Below, one piece after another: positions 50,688 through 59,975 of a stretch of DNA of 64,000 nucleotides (its first letter is position 1; the number at the start of each line of letters is the position of its first letter). This DNA is from Paenibacillus taichungensis (lineage in GTDB: Bacteria; Bacillota; Bacilli; Paenibacillales; Paenibacillaceae): NCBI RefSeq assembly GCF_003287275.1, contig NZ_QEVW01000001.1:124001-188000 (forward strand). The letters run 5' to 3'. Under the pieces are notes generated by a model that saw only the letters and a list, made by a program, of their open reading frames with translations, did no database searches and had not been told where the DNA came from. The translations under genes and the position numbers were made by a program.

Positions 50688-51193
50688 GAAAGTTAATCGT
50701 GATGTCGTTATTATTTCTGTTCTTAATTGCCTGCCAAGATAAAACAACCCATGAAGCTGTGCAGAAACCAACGATTTCAGTGACGGAAAGCGTTACTGAT
50801 GAAGCGATTGAGCAGAAGGACGATGAAGAAGCACCCAAAAAAGACAAAGGCACTCCTCCTGTTTACCTTGATGAAACGAAGTATACAGGCGATGAACTGG
50901 AAATCGTCAAACTGATGAACGTTCGCATGCGTTATATATGGGAAGAGGATGAGAAGGGCTATATGAGCCTTTTTGATCCACAATCGCCAGTCTCAGGCAT
51001 GCCAATCTCAAAAGTTCGCAAGGTGATCTCAATGAGCAAGATCAAGATTCGAGAGCAAAAGAAGCTTTATGAAGCACTTGTGATGGTTACTGAATTAAGA
51101 GAGAACGGGGAAGAGTTCGGCCCTAGCATGGTGTTTTGGAAAAAGAAAGCGGATGACGATGCTGCGAAATGGATTTTTGCAGACATCGATTAA
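50684..51193 (+). CDS. Lipoprotein of unknown function
   Basis: The signal MRKLIVMSLLFLFLIAC ends in the lipobox LIAC, with Cys17 lipidated. A Glu/Lys-rich linker and a helical domain of about 100 residues follow (LKIVKLMNVRMRY-type region; the real string is VKLMNVRMRYIWEED). It is coupled to the HAD gene by ATGA overlap, although the two products act in different compartments. Family unknown. Confidence 0.65.
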   Translation: MRKLIVMSLLFLFLIACQDKTTHEAVQKPTISVTESVTDEAIEQKDDEEAPKKDKGTPPVYLDETKYTGDELEIVKLMNVRMRYIWEEDEKGYMSLFDPQSPVSGMPISKVRKVISMSKIKIREQKKLYEALVMVTELRENGEEFGPSMVFWKKKADDDAAKWIFADID

Positions 51194-51231
51194 CTACAGC
51201 TGAAGGAAATGAAGTTAAGGGTGATGAAATC

Positions 51232-52080
51232 ATGACAAGACAATTGATACTTATTGAGGGATTACCGGGTTCAGGAAAGTCGACGATTGCCAAGATGGTA
51301 TCCGAGATTCTGATTGAGCATGGCAAAAAGGTGCGACTAGTCCAGGAAGGGAACCTGGATCATCCTGCTGATTATGATGGTGTGGCCTTTTATTCTGCGG
51401 AAGAGTTCAGTTCTTTGGTGGATGCTCACGAGGCATGTAAACATATATTGGAGAGAGGAGCTACAACCTACCAGGATGGTTTCCTGATTCCGTATCGCAA
51501 AATGAAAGAGGAATTTGGAGTGGATTTCCCTGATCATGTGGTGCAGGAGATATTTAGTAACGATATTTACGAACTACCTTTTGAACAAAATGTGAAGCTG
51601 ATCACCGAAAAATGGCGGAATTTTACTGAAAGCGTGATAAGCGCGGATGGTGATTCCATCACCATATTCGAATGTTGTTTCATCCAAAATCCATTGACCA
51701 TGGGTTTGGTGAAATACAATCAATCCAAAGAAGAAAACGTGCAATATGTTTTGGAATTGGAGCGCATCGTTCAACTATTGAATCCGTTACTAATCTACAT
51801 TCATCAGCAGGATGTTGCACACACCTTTGACAAAGCAATCCAGGAAAGATCCAAGGAATGGTCAAATGGATTCATACAATATTACACAAATCAGGGATGG
51901 GGACTCGCGGAAGGATACCATGGTGTTGAAGGCACGGTGAAGGTTCTTCAGGCAAGAAAGGAGCTGGAGACTGAGATTTATCAGTTATTGAAGATAGACA
52001 AACACTGGCTGGACAATTCGGAATATAACCGGGCTGCTTGCCAGGGGGGATTGGAGAAGATTTTGAAAATTTCACTTTGA
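51232..52080 (+). CDS. P-loop kinase-like protein
   Basis: The 282-residue protein starts with a nucleoside-kinase type P-loop GLPGSGKST (residues 10-18) and has YQDGFLIPYRKM and VISADGDSITIFECCFIQNP, which resemble AAA_33/zeta-like or chloramphenicol-phosphotransferase-like proteins. The later half has long helices. ATG 51232 follows AAGGGTGATG. Substrate unknown. Confidence 0.75.
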   Translation: MTRQLILIEGLPGSGKSTIAKMVSEILIEHGKKVRLVQEGNLDHPADYDGVAFYSAEEFSSLVDAHEACKHILERGATTYQDGFLIPYRKMKEEFGVDFPDHVVQEIFSNDIYELPFEQNVKLITEKWRNFTESVISADGDSITIFECCFIQNPLTMGLVKYNQSKEENVQYVLELERIVQLLNPLLIYIHQQDVAHTFDKAIQERSKEWSNGFIQYYTNQGWGLAEGYHGVEGTVKVLQARKELETEIYQLLKIDKHWLDNSEYNRAACQGGLEKILKISL

Positions 52081-52146
52081 GATACTAAAGTACAAGTACG
52101 AGATTTCTTTGTGCGGTAATAAAATACATAATGGAGGTTTATTTTC

Positions 52147-52332
52147 ATGTTATTTTTGGAGGCAACACTGATCGTCATTACCGCTTTATTGTTCATCATA
52201 GGTGTAAGGAGCAAACGCAAAACATGGATTAGATGGGGTATAGGGAGTTTAACTTTGTTAATTGTACTTTTTATTCCATCGTTTGTTAATGGGTTTGTGG
52301 AGGGGTTATCTTCTGGCTGGTCGGCAAAGTAA
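52147..52332 (+). CDS. Small membrane protein, 61 aa
   Basis: Two helices (about residues 3-20 and 28-50) separated by a basic RSKRKTW loop, with a short tail. TGGAGGTTTATTTTC precedes the ATG. Small and unrecognised. Confidence 0.5.
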   Translation: MLFLEATLIVITALLFIIGVRSKRKTWIRWGIGSLTLLIVLFIPSFVNGFVEGLSSGWSAK

Positions 52333-52447
52333 ACCTGGATGCATTCAAAAGGTATGGAGGTTGATCTGGTGTTTTAAAAAAAGGATCTGGAGTAGTCAGC
52401 GTGACATAGATAGCCTTAAGCATTACGTACAGAAATAGGAGGAGCTC

Positions 52448-53014
52448 ATGGATCTCACATTTATTCGTCATGGTCATGCTGAACATTTGCTTCATTATCC
52501 TCATCAGCTAAACCAGTTGCATCCGGGACTTACTGAACAAGGAAAGAGGCAGGCGACTGCATTGCGAAAGCAGATTAAAATCTTACCTGAAGACATAATT
52601 TTGGTGAGTCCTACGAAACGAACGATAGAAACGGCATTCCTCTTAACATCAAGCGATAAACTGACAGTCTGTCCACTCGTTGGCCCGAGAATGTTCCCTC
52701 AAAATCCGGATTTCTCCGTTCTGCGCTGTGATCATATTTATTCGAAAGATGAATTGATTGCTCAGTATACAGGGCTGCGAATTCTTGATTTTGAACTTGA
52801 TTGCTGGTTGGATGGGATTAATCGAACGGAAGAACATCAATTTGAGGTTTATGCTGGACAGCTAATTCAATGGTGCAGGGAGCAGGGCGGGAGTACTTTT
52901 ATCATTTCACATGATGGTACGATAACGAGTTTTAGAGCTTTTCTTGGAGAGCAGGGGTTAACCCGAAGTGACTTTTTAGGCGAAGCGGGTCATTACACGA
53001 TTAGAGATCTCTAA
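52448..53014 (+). CDS. Histidine phosphatase family protein
   Basis: The 188-residue protein has FIRHGHAE (phospho-histidine H8), the SPTKRTIETA segment with Arg, a long insertion with a KDELIAQYTGL element, and SHDGT near the end for the second catalytic His. AGGAGGAGCTC precedes the ATG. Unlike its frameshifted relative at 30507, it is intact. Substrate unknown. Confidence 0.88.
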   Translation: MDLTFIRHGHAEHLLHYPHQLNQLHPGLTEQGKRQATALRKQIKILPEDIILVSPTKRTIETAFLLTSSDKLTVCPLVGPRMFPQNPDFSVLRCDHIYSKDELIAQYTGLRILDFELDCWLDGINRTEEHQFEVYAGQLIQWCREQGGSTFIISHDGTITSFRAFLGEQGLTRSDFLGEAGHYTIRDL

Positions 53015-53051
53015 TTTAGAAGGTCAATATCTACACTAAGGGGGATTTTTC

Positions 53052-53564
53052 GTGAGATTATCGGACTATGAATATTTAGTTTTGGCTCTGGAAGAGGCAG
53101 ATCAGGCGTTAATAGAGGGGACATATCCGATTGGTGCGATAATTGTGGATGTGGATGGGACTGTCGTGAGTAAAGGAAGAAACCGAGTCTTCTCCGAATG
53201 TGATCCGACCGCACACGCTGAAGTCGATGCTATTCGTCAGGCAGGGCAACATTTGCTGGATGTAAGTAAGAAGCGATACACGAAGAATGACCTGACCCTC
53301 TACACTACCTGTGAACCTTGTCCCATGTGTTCATGCACCATATTAATGTCGGGGATCAAAAAGATCGTATGGGCGGCGGATGATGAAGGGTATGGCGGGC
53401 TTAGACGTTTTAAGGAAGGCCCTCATTTTATCCATTTGTTCGACACACTATCCTATGTTGCAGCTCCATATCTTGATTTGGAAAATAGACAACGGGCATT
53501 GCTTGCCCAATGGAATATTGGTAGAGGTATGCTTAATACAGAGTGGGAAACTGCCAAACAATGA
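53052..53564 (+). CDS. Nucleoside/cytidine deaminase-fold protein
   Basis: The 170-residue protein has zinc ligands H55 in HAEVDAIR with catalytic E57, and C90/C93 in TTCEPCPMCSC. This is the HAE...PCxxC arrangement of TadA, guanine and cytosine deaminases. The start is GTG 53052 with AAGGGGGATTTTTC upstream. TadA itself usually has different C-terminal features, so a free-base or small-molecule deaminase is likely. Confidence 0.88.
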   Translation: MRLSDYEYLVLALEEADQALIEGTYPIGAIIVDVDGTVVSKGRNRVFSECDPTAHAEVDAIRQAGQHLLDVSKKRYTKNDLTLYTTCEPCPMCSCTILMSGIKKIVWAADDEGYGGLRRFKEGPHFIHLFDTLSYVAAPYLDLENRQRALLAQWNIGRGMLNTEWETAKQ

Positions 53565-53676
53565 AATCCATGCCGATCTCCATTTTACTAGCCAGTGTCA
53601 TAGAAGATATATGAATGGGCAGATGCAATAGTCCTATGGGAACGAGGGCTTAGACAAACAAAGGAGAGAATTTGAA

Positions 53677-54258
53677 ATGGAGTTCGCGGGACAGAAGATC
53701 AGAATAACACCTGTCACAGAACAGGACCTCGACTTTATAAGCAAACTTGAGTGTGATGCGAGTATATGGAGTTTTGAGGAAACTGTTGAAATGGATACTA
53801 AGACAGTTCGCGATAAATATCGTAGTCATTTTTTCACTGTGGAGGAAAAGCCGTATGCCTATGATTTCATTATTCGTCGTTTGGAAGATCTAGAAGGTGA
53901 ACCAATTGGTCTTATCCAAATGTGGAGCTATGTGGATCATAGAAAAAGCTGGGAACTCGGATTCGCGCTGCTTCCGAATTATGTAGGGGAGGGCTACGGA
54001 AGTGAGGCTACGAATCTTTTATTAGAATTTGCATTCAACGGGTTACACGCCCATAAAGTGATAGGAATGTGCAATGCTCAGAATGTCCGATCGGCTGCGC
54101 TGATGCAGAATGTAGGTATGACAAGGGAAGCTGTGTTCAAGGAAGAACTTTGGTGGAACAATCAATGGACGGATCAATATTTCTTCTCCATTTTAGAAAA
54201 AGAATTTAGTGAACAAAGAGGGAGAAATTCAGATGACCAAGTTGGTCTTGTTAAGTGA
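53677..54258 (+). CDS. GNAT acetyltransferase, RimJ/RimL type
   Basis: The 193-residue protein has ELGFALLPNYVGEGYGSEATN (about residues 91-111), the RimL-type acetyl-CoA loop, and SAALMQNVGMTRE. AAAGGAGAGAATTTGAA precedes the ATG. Its last 26 bases overlap the peptidase S51 gene, so the two are translated together. Confidence 0.88.
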   Translation: MEFAGQKIRITPVTEQDLDFISKLECDASIWSFEETVEMDTKTVRDKYRSHFFTVEEKPYAYDFIIRRLEDLEGEPIGLIQMWSYVDHRKSWELGFALLPNYVGEGYGSEATNLLLEFAFNGLHAHKVIGMCNAQNVRSAALMQNVGMTREAVFKEELWWNNQWTDQYFFSILEKEFSEQRGRNSDDQVGLVK

Positions 54259-54871
54259 TTTATATTTCGAATCTAACCACGAACTAAATCAGAAAATTTT
54301 GAGCTTGTTCAACTCTGACCAGCCTTCCATCGGTTATGTGCCTTCGTGTTCCGACCCGGGACGGAAATATTTCGAGCATACAAGACGTTACTATAATCAA
54401 CTGGGAATCCAAACAATCGATTATTATGATCTCGATCTAGAATACGAGGAAAACAGATTTAATACCATATTTGAAACTGAAGCGATTCATTTATCTGGAG
54501 GTAATACATTTTATTTTCTAAGTTTATTGCAGAAGAGAAATACAATGGGATTGTTGCGTTCCTATGTGCTTAAAGGTGGCATTCTGATTGGGGTTAGCGC
54601 AGGCAGTATTCTAACTACACCAACGATTGAAGTGGCCGGATATGGTAAAGATGCAGACGAGAATAATGTTGGATTATTGGACAAGCAGGCTCTGGCACTC
54701 GTTGATTTTGAATTTTCACCACATTGGGATGGATCGGAAGAAGCTCTGGAATCATTAAGAGATTACGCGCGTGCCAACTCTACAACAATCTATGCTTGCA
54801 AAGATGGTAGCGGGATTGTTATTGATGGTGAAGTGGTAGAGTCATATGGCGATGCACGGCGTATAAATTGA
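54233..54871 (+). CDS. Peptidase S51-like (dipeptidase E type)
   Basis: The 212-residue protein has HLSGGNTFYFLSLL and the nucleophile S123 in GVSAGS, matching the PepE/cyanophycinase family in length and order. ATG 54233 is chosen with GAGGGAGAAATTCAG upstream. It is the second gene of a coupled set from 53677. Confidence 0.85.
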   Translation: MTKLVLLSDLYFESNHELNQKILSLFNSDQPSIGYVPSCSDPGRKYFEHTRRYYNQLGIQTIDYYDLDLEYEENRFNTIFETEAIHLSGGNTFYFLSLLQKRNTMGLLRSYVLKGGILIGVSAGSILTTPTIEVAGYGKDADENNVGLLDKQALALVDFEFSPHWDGSEEALESLRDYARANSTTIYACKDGSGIVIDGEVVESYGDARRIN

Positions 54872-54888
54872 AAAAAGGTGGGTCTCTA

Positions 54889-55782
54889 ATGAGTGTAATC
54901 ACTGTATATCATTATGATGCTTTTTCGACAGTTCCTGGTAAAGGAAATCCGGCCGGGGTCGTCTTTCATGCCGATTCGCTCAGTGAGGAAGCGATGCAGC
55001 AGATTGCGCATAAAGTTGGCTTTAATGAAACGGTCTTCGTGATGAGTTCCGAGGTAGCAGATGTTAGATTACGATATTTCACACCAGGTCATGAGATTAA
55101 TCTATGTGGGCATGCCACGATGGCATCCATGTATGGGTTAAAGACTAGAGGGCTACTGGAGGATAAACAGTCGATCACTATTGAAACTAATGTAGGCATA
55201 TTGCCGATTCAGTTCCAGCAGGATGGCGATACGATCAACATCGAGATGAAGCAGGATCAACCCCGTTTCATGCCATTCCAAGGTGACATAGAGAAGCTGG
55301 CAAATTCCATAAATCTAACCATGGATGATATTGATCTATCCACACCCATCGTCTATGGAAGTACAGGCGCCTGGACTTTGTTGATACCGATTCGTAAACT
55401 GACTTCTTTCCAACAAATGAAACCGGATTCTTCTCTATTCCCTGAGATATTAGTTGAAAATCCGAAAGCTTCTTTGCATCCCTTTACTCAGGAAACCCGC
55501 GATTCAGATGCGCTAATGCATGCCAGACATTTTTCCTCGCCCTTTTCGGGAACTACGGAGGATCCGGTTACGGGAACTGGATCCGGTGTGATGGGTGCCT
55601 ATTATTTGGAGTATATGAATTCTGAGACGGATCAGGCTCATTTTGTTGTGGAGCAAGGACACGAGGTTGGAAGAGATGGGAAAGTTTATGTTAGCGTGGT
55701 GAGGGATGGAAAGGACATGGATGTGAGGATACGAGGAACGGCTATTTTTGTGGAAGAAATGAAAGTGGAGTTGGATACGTAA
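54889..55782 (+). CDS. PhzF-family isomerase/epimerase
   Basis: The 297-residue protein has GKGNPAGVVFHAD, the catalytic E47 in GFNETVF, TPGHEINLCGHATMAS, and a mirrored second half with EDPVTGTGSGVMGAYYL. PhzF isomerises DHHA in phenazine making; most chromosomal members have unknown substrates. ATG 54889 follows AAAAAGGTGGGTC. It is located 17 bp after the S51 gene. Confidence 0.92.
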   Translation: MSVITVYHYDAFSTVPGKGNPAGVVFHADSLSEEAMQQIAHKVGFNETVFVMSSEVADVRLRYFTPGHEINLCGHATMASMYGLKTRGLLEDKQSITIETNVGILPIQFQQDGDTINIEMKQDQPRFMPFQGDIEKLANSINLTMDDIDLSTPIVYGSTGAWTLLIPIRKLTSFQQMKPDSSLFPEILVENPKASLHPFTQETRDSDALMHARHFSSPFSGTTEDPVTGTGSGVMGAYYLEYMNSETDQAHFVVEQGHEVGRDGKVYVSVVRDGKDMDVRIRGTAIFVEEMKVELDT

Positions 55783-55808
55783 CAACGTAAATGAAGGAGT
55801 GGAGTTAG

Positions 55809-56603
55809 ATGGATGAACAGGCGGTATTACATAGAGTTACTCATTTGCTTGAAGAAGAATGCTTGGATTCCTTGGTAGGAATTTACTTGCACGGGTCCAT
55901 GGCTATGGGGTGCTTCCTTCCTAATCAAAGCGATATCGATATTCTGGTGGTATGCCGGGAGCAGCTGTCGGCTGATACCTATGGAAGGATTGCGAACAGA
56001 TTGATGCTCATTGAAGATGAAATGCACATTATCACAGGATTTGAACTAAGTATTGTTTTGGAGTCTACGGTTGCTAAACTGACGTTTCCAACTCCATTTG
56101 AATTTCATTATTCCGCGTATCACCGTGAAAAGTATAGAACTGATGATCAATATCTTTGTGGTGGATACGAAGATCCTGATCTGGTAGCACACCTGGCCGT
56201 TATTGTTGACCGTGGAATTGTGCTTGTTGGCAAACCGATTAAGGAGTTATTCCAGCCCGTAAAACGTGAATATATGTTGGCCTCTATTACATCTGACGTT
56301 GGTTCAGCTCTGGAAGAAATAACGGAGAATCCTGTCTACTATGTTTTGAACCTATCACGGGTTCTATTGTATGCGAAAGAGTCGGTCATATACTCCAAGC
56401 GAGAAGCAGGCGAGTGGGCACACATTCATATTTTACCGAAGTACAAAGAAGTCATCTCACAATGTCTCGCAAAATATAACGGAGAGCTGGAAAGCGTTAA
56501 TCTAAGTGATGATTTACTTCTGGATTATGCGAAGTACATGTTGGATGAAATAAAAAGGAGACATCATGATGACCATAACGACAGAGGATTTGGAACTGAT
56601 TGA
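55809..56603 (+). CDS. AadA-like aminoglycoside nucleotidyltransferase family protein
   Basis: The 264-residue protein has the polymerase-beta motif HGSMAMGCFLPNQSDIDILV (H28, G29, S30; D42 and D44) followed by a helical C-terminal part of the ANT(3'')/ANT(9) type (DUF4111-like). The YVLNLSRVLLYAKE segment matches. It could adenylylate streptomycin or spectinomycin, but homologues without resistance are common. TGAAGGAGTGGAGTTAG precedes the ATG. It overlaps the deaminase gene by 38 bases. Confidence 0.8.
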   Translation: MDEQAVLHRVTHLLEEECLDSLVGIYLHGSMAMGCFLPNQSDIDILVVCREQLSADTYGRIANRLMLIEDEMHIITGFELSIVLESTVAKLTFPTPFEFHYSAYHREKYRTDDQYLCGGYEDPDLVAHLAVIVDRGIVLVGKPIKELFQPVKREYMLASITSDVGSALEEITENPVYYVLNLSRVLLYAKESVIYSKREAGEWAHIHILPKYKEVISQCLAKYNGELESVNLSDDLLLDYAKYMLDEIKRRHHDDHNDRGFGTD

Positions 56604-57000
56604 AGCAGCAAAGAAAGTAATTTCGCGTTTGTATCAGGAGGGCAAGCATCACGTTGGGGCAGCAGTACGAACTCGCTCTGGAAAAGTATTTACGGCGGTA
56701 CATCTGGAAGCTTATATCGGTCGTGTCTCGGTATGCGCGGAAGCGATTGCCATAGGTAAAGCCGTTTCCGAAGGGGAACATGAATTTGAAACGATTGTAG
56801 CCGTAAGACACCCAGAAGTTGATCCCAATGATGCAACGAACGGAGCGGAAATCCAGTTAGATGTGGTATCTCCTTGTGGTATTTGCAGAGAGCTGATTAG
56901 TGATTATGGGAAGGACACACAGGTCATTTTGCAGGGAGAAGAGGGTTATTCTAAAACAACGATTGGGCAGCTATTACCACAAAAATATACAAGAACATAA
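56566..57000 (+). CDS. Blasticidin-S-deaminase-like cytidine deaminase
   Basis: The 144-residue protein has C57-A-E59 (VCAEA) and C104/C107 (SPCGICRE), the zinc set of the tetrameric cytidine deaminase family. The end IGQLLPQKY resembles the C terminus of blasticidin-S deaminase, and the loop after the first motif is also similar. AAAAGGAGACATC precedes two ATGs. The start lies inside the AadA-like gene, showing close coupling. Confidence 0.8.
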   Translation: MMTITTEDLELIEAAKKVISRLYQEGKHHVGAAVRTRSGKVFTAVHLEAYIGRVSVCAEAIAIGKAVSEGEHEFETIVAVRHPEVDPNDATNGAEIQLDVVSPCGICRELISDYGKDTQVILQGEEGYSKTTIGQLLPQKYTRT

Positions 57001-57018
57001 TAAGGAAGGTAGACTGTG

Positions 57019-57477
57019 ATGTTTGAGATAGTTGATATTCGGCAAAAGCCGGACATGCTGCAGACAGCTGTACAATACTTTTGGAAGCAGTGGGGCTCGG
57101 AATCAAGTTATCATTTTTACCGGGATTGCATTGAGCGTTCCGTGGAAACCGACAGTGATGTGCCCCGGTTTTATGTACTGTTGGATGGCGACAGGATTGT
57201 TGGAGGATATGCTCTGTTACGAAGTGATTTGAATAGCCGGCAGGATTTGTTCCCTTGGTTTGCGTGCCTTCATGTTGATCCAGAATATCGAGGCCAGAAC
57301 CTTGGTGGGCAACTACAGAATCATGCGATTAATGAGGTGAAGACGAAGGGCTACGACAAGCTTTATTTATGTACGGATTTGACGGACTATTATGAAAAAA
57401 ATAACTGGGTGTATATCGGTAAAGGATATTTGCTCGATGATGAAGAGACTCGGATCTATGAAATTTGCATAAAATGA
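57019..57477 (+). CDS. GNAT acetyltransferase
   Basis: The 152-residue protein has CLHVDPEYRGQNLGGQLQNH (about residues 75-94) as acetyl-CoA loop and LYLCTDLTDYYEKNNW near the end. ATG 57019 follows AAGGAAGGTAGACTGTG; a GTG precedes it directly. It is part of the coupled series from 53677 to 59750. Confidence 0.88.
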   Translation: MFEIVDIRQKPDMLQTAVQYFWKQWGSESSYHFYRDCIERSVETDSDVPRFYVLLDGDRIVGGYALLRSDLNSRQDLFPWFACLHVDPEYRGQNLGGQLQNHAINEVKTKGYDKLYLCTDLTDYYEKNNWVYIGKGYLLDDEETRIYEICIK

Positions 57478-57502
57478 GCGCTTTAATAACACGAACGGAG
57501 TG

Positions 57503-58306
57503 ATGGTCATCGAACAAACCATTCGTTTAGCCCAAGAGATTGCGGAGAGTGTCATTCGAAGAGCCGGAAAAGTTGCCAAAGAGCATTTTGATCAGATCAT
57601 CTGTGCAGAGGAGAAGGGTATCTTTGGGGACGTCGTTACTGAAGTAGATCATGAAGCAGAGCGGATAATATGTGATGAAATTAGCATTCGTTTTCCCGAT
57701 CATGAAATCCATAGTGAAGAGCGGGGGCATAACGGACAGAAGAGTGATTGGCTGTGGATGATTGATCCGTTAGACGGAACAAATAACTTTGCCATTGGTC
57801 TACCGATATTTTCCGTCTCGATTACATTAATGTATCGTTCAACACCCGTTCTCGGGGTTATTTACGAACCTCTGGTGGATCGTTTGTTTGTGGCATCACG
57901 TGGGAATGGAGCAAGTTGTAATCTGAACCCCATGAAAGTCCAAAAGAAAGAGCATATTCATAAAGGGACCATTGGATGGATCCAGGGGCATCAGGTGCAA
58001 AATGAGGAGAAGGCTGTACGGCTACGTCAACATCTGGATGTTCGTTTCAAACGAATGATGCGATTATGGGCTCCAACCATACAGTGGTGCATGTTAGCTA
58101 AGGGGGATATTGACGGTATTGTGCTCTACAATTCGGAAGGAGACGATTTGTATTCAGGCATATTAATGGCGAAAGAAGCAGGTGCCATTGTTATGGATTT
58201 TGAAGGTACTCCCTTTGATGGTATGAATTCAGAGCCATATTTAATTGCCTGTCATCCGGATCATCGTGAGTATTTCCTGAGTGTTGTTCGGGAGGGGATT
58301 AACTGA
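57503..58306 (+). CDS. Inositol monophosphatase family protein
   Basis: The 267-residue protein has EE at residues 72-73 (HSEERG), the metal motif DPLDGTNNF (D88, D91) and a later GDDLYSGILMAKEAGAIV in place of the family WDxAAG, so the third acidic site is shifted. It may act on inositol phosphate, NADP or a sugar phosphate. The start is ATG 57503 with CGGAG upstream. The stop overlaps the HD gene start by one base. Confidence 0.88.
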   Translation: MVIEQTIRLAQEIAESVIRRAGKVAKEHFDQIICAEEKGIFGDVVTEVDHEAERIICDEISIRFPDHEIHSEERGHNGQKSDWLWMIDPLDGTNNFAIGLPIFSVSITLMYRSTPVLGVIYEPLVDRLFVASRGNGASCNLNPMKVQKKEHIHKGTIGWIQGHQVQNEEKAVRLRQHLDVRFKRMMRLWAPTIQWCMLAKGDIDGIVLYNSEGDDLYSGILMAKEAGAIVMDFEGTPFDGMNSEPYLIACHPDHREYFLSVVREGIN

Positions 58307-58902
58307 TGAACGAATCATTGCAGGAGCAGATTCAATTTCTAATTGAGATTGATAAACTGAAAACGATTGAACGAAAAACGAGAATCATCCATGGTGATAG
58401 ACTTGAAAATGATGCGGAGCATTCCTGGCATCTGGCGATGATGGCCTTGATTTTGCAGAGCCATTCCAACAAAGAGGTGGATATTCTCAAAGTCATTAAG
58501 ATGCTTCTCGTTCATGACCTCGTTGAGATTGATGCCGGAGATACATTTGCCTACGATACGGTAGGGCATGCGGATAAATATGACCGAGAGATCAAGGCTG
58601 CGCACCGACTATTTGGGATTTTACCTGAGGAACAAGCCCAAGAACTGTTGAACCTGTGGCTGGAGTTTGAGGCAAAGGAGACTCATGAAGCGCAGTTTGC
58701 CTCGTCCATGGATCGGTTGCAGCCGTTAATCCACAATCATCAGAATGAGGGAGATACGTGGCAGAAATACAATATTACGAGTGAACAGGTGTTAAACAGA
58801 AATCGTGAGATTGAGAACGGTTCCGAAACACTGTGGACGTACGCACAGCAGATTATCCAAAATTCCGTAGACAAGGGAATCTTGACTAAATCCAAGTCGT
58901 AG
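58306..58902 (+). CDS. HD-domain phosphohydrolase (YfbR-like)
   Basis: The 198-residue protein has H40 in NDAEHSWHLA, the HD pair in LLVHDLVEIDAGD, and a later D in SSMDRLQP, the H...HD...D set. The size and the DIVEIDAGDT-like stretch match YfbR 5'-nucleotidases. The ATG shares one base with the preceding stop. Confidence 0.85.
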   Translation: MNESLQEQIQFLIEIDKLKTIERKTRIIHGDRLENDAEHSWHLAMMALILQSHSNKEVDILKVIKMLLVHDLVEIDAGDTFAYDTVGHADKYDREIKAAHRLFGILPEEQAQELLNLWLEFEAKETHEAQFASSMDRLQPLIHNHQNEGDTWQKYNITSEQVLNRNREIENGSETLWTYAQQIIQNSVDKGILTKSKS

Positions 58903-58947
58903 AGCACATTGCTGAACTTATCTGATTACAGACGGGGGAAAATCTTT

Positions 58948-59397
58948 ATGGGATATATCATGGAGTTGAGAAAGCTGGTGGGTTCGCGTCCTCTAATCAT
59001 GGCTGGTTCATGTGTGTTGGTCTTTAATGAGCAGGGCCATCTGCTGTTGCAAAGACGTACAGATAGTCTGGATTGGGGAACCCTTGGCGGATCATTGGAA
59101 CCGGGAGAATCTTTGGAGGAAGCTGCTGCCCGTGAATTGTATGAGGAGGCTGGACTGAGAGCGGGTGCATATAAACTCATTACCGTTTTCTCAGGTCAGG
59201 ACATGTATTACAAGTATCCTCATGGAGATGAAGTGTATAATGTCATGGCTGTCTATGAAGCTACTGATATTCAGGGCAAGCCAACCGTCATGGATGATGA
59301 AGGATTGGAACTGCGCTATTTTGATCTGAGTATGCCCATCCCAGAGATTAATCCGTTCACGGAATATGTGCTGAAAAAAGCGGGATATATTAACTAA
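58948..59397 (+). CDS. Nudix hydrolase
   Basis: The 149-residue protein has an intact Nudix box, GGSLEPGESLEEAAARELYE followed by EAGL (about residues 47-70). ATG 58948 is chosen because GGGGGAAAA lies upstream; the frame is open 13 codons further. It is the third intact Nudix gene in the window and sits between the HD and HIT genes, both also nucleotide-type enzymes. Confidence 0.88.
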   Translation: MGYIMELRKLVGSRPLIMAGSCVLVFNEQGHLLLQRRTDSLDWGTLGGSLEPGESLEEAAARELYEEAGLRAGAYKLITVFSGQDMYYKYPHGDEVYNVMAVYEATDIQGKPTVMDDEGLELRYFDLSMPIPEINPFTEYVLKKAGYIN

Positions 59398-59417
59398 GTA
59401 ATGAAAGGGGATCGTAC

Positions 59418-59750
59418 ATGACACAGGATTTTTATTGTGATGAAGTGCTTAGTGGTAATACCAAAGTAAATATCGTCATGGAAACAGACAAGGTGCTGGC
59501 TTATCATCATACCCGCCCATACTACAAACATCATATTGTTGTTATTCCAAAGATCCATATCCAATCATTCATTTCACAGGAAGAAGCTAATAATGATGAA
59601 CTATTACTGGAGATCATGCGCGTTATCAAAAAGGTTGCTGCGGATATGGTAGTTCAGACGGGTTCTTCCAAAATCGTAACTAACCTTGGTACTTACCAGG
59701 ATTCGAAGCATCAACACTGGCATGTGGTAAGTGGTGAACGCATCCAATAA
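59418..59750 (+). CDS. HIT-family hydrolase
   Basis: The 110-residue protein has the histidine triad HQHWHVV near its C terminus and HHIVVIPKIHIQSF in the N-terminal half. HIT proteins hydrolyse nucleotide phosphoramidates and related bonds. GAAAGGGGATCGTAC precedes the ATG. A terminator follows, which ends the long enzyme series. Confidence 0.9.
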   Translation: MTQDFYCDEVLSGNTKVNIVMETDKVLAYHHTRPYYKHHIVVIPKIHIQSFISQEEANNDELLLEIMRVIKKVAADMVVQTGSSKIVTNLGTYQDSKHQHWHVVSGERIQ

Positions 59751-59764
59751 AATAAGTCTTACGT

Positions 59765-59801
59765 AAAATCTTCCTGCCGGATGTCCGGGGGAAGATTTTT
59801 T
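59765..59801 (+). terminator. Terminator of the enzyme series
   Basis: AAATCTTCC pairs with GGAAGATTT, with an inner GCCGGA/TCCGGG stem, and a TTTTTT tail. Confidence 0.85.
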
Positions 59802-59975
59802 GATCTTAATGATTAGATTTCAGCCTAATCAAGAATGAGGGATTTGATTGGAGAAAGTAAAGAGAGGTAAAATATGCTAAAATAGGTTAGTGAATTAATA
59901 AATTGAACTATTTATAAATCATGATGATCATATGAATTATGAATTCAGTACGGTGATAAAAAAGGAGGAAGTGTG

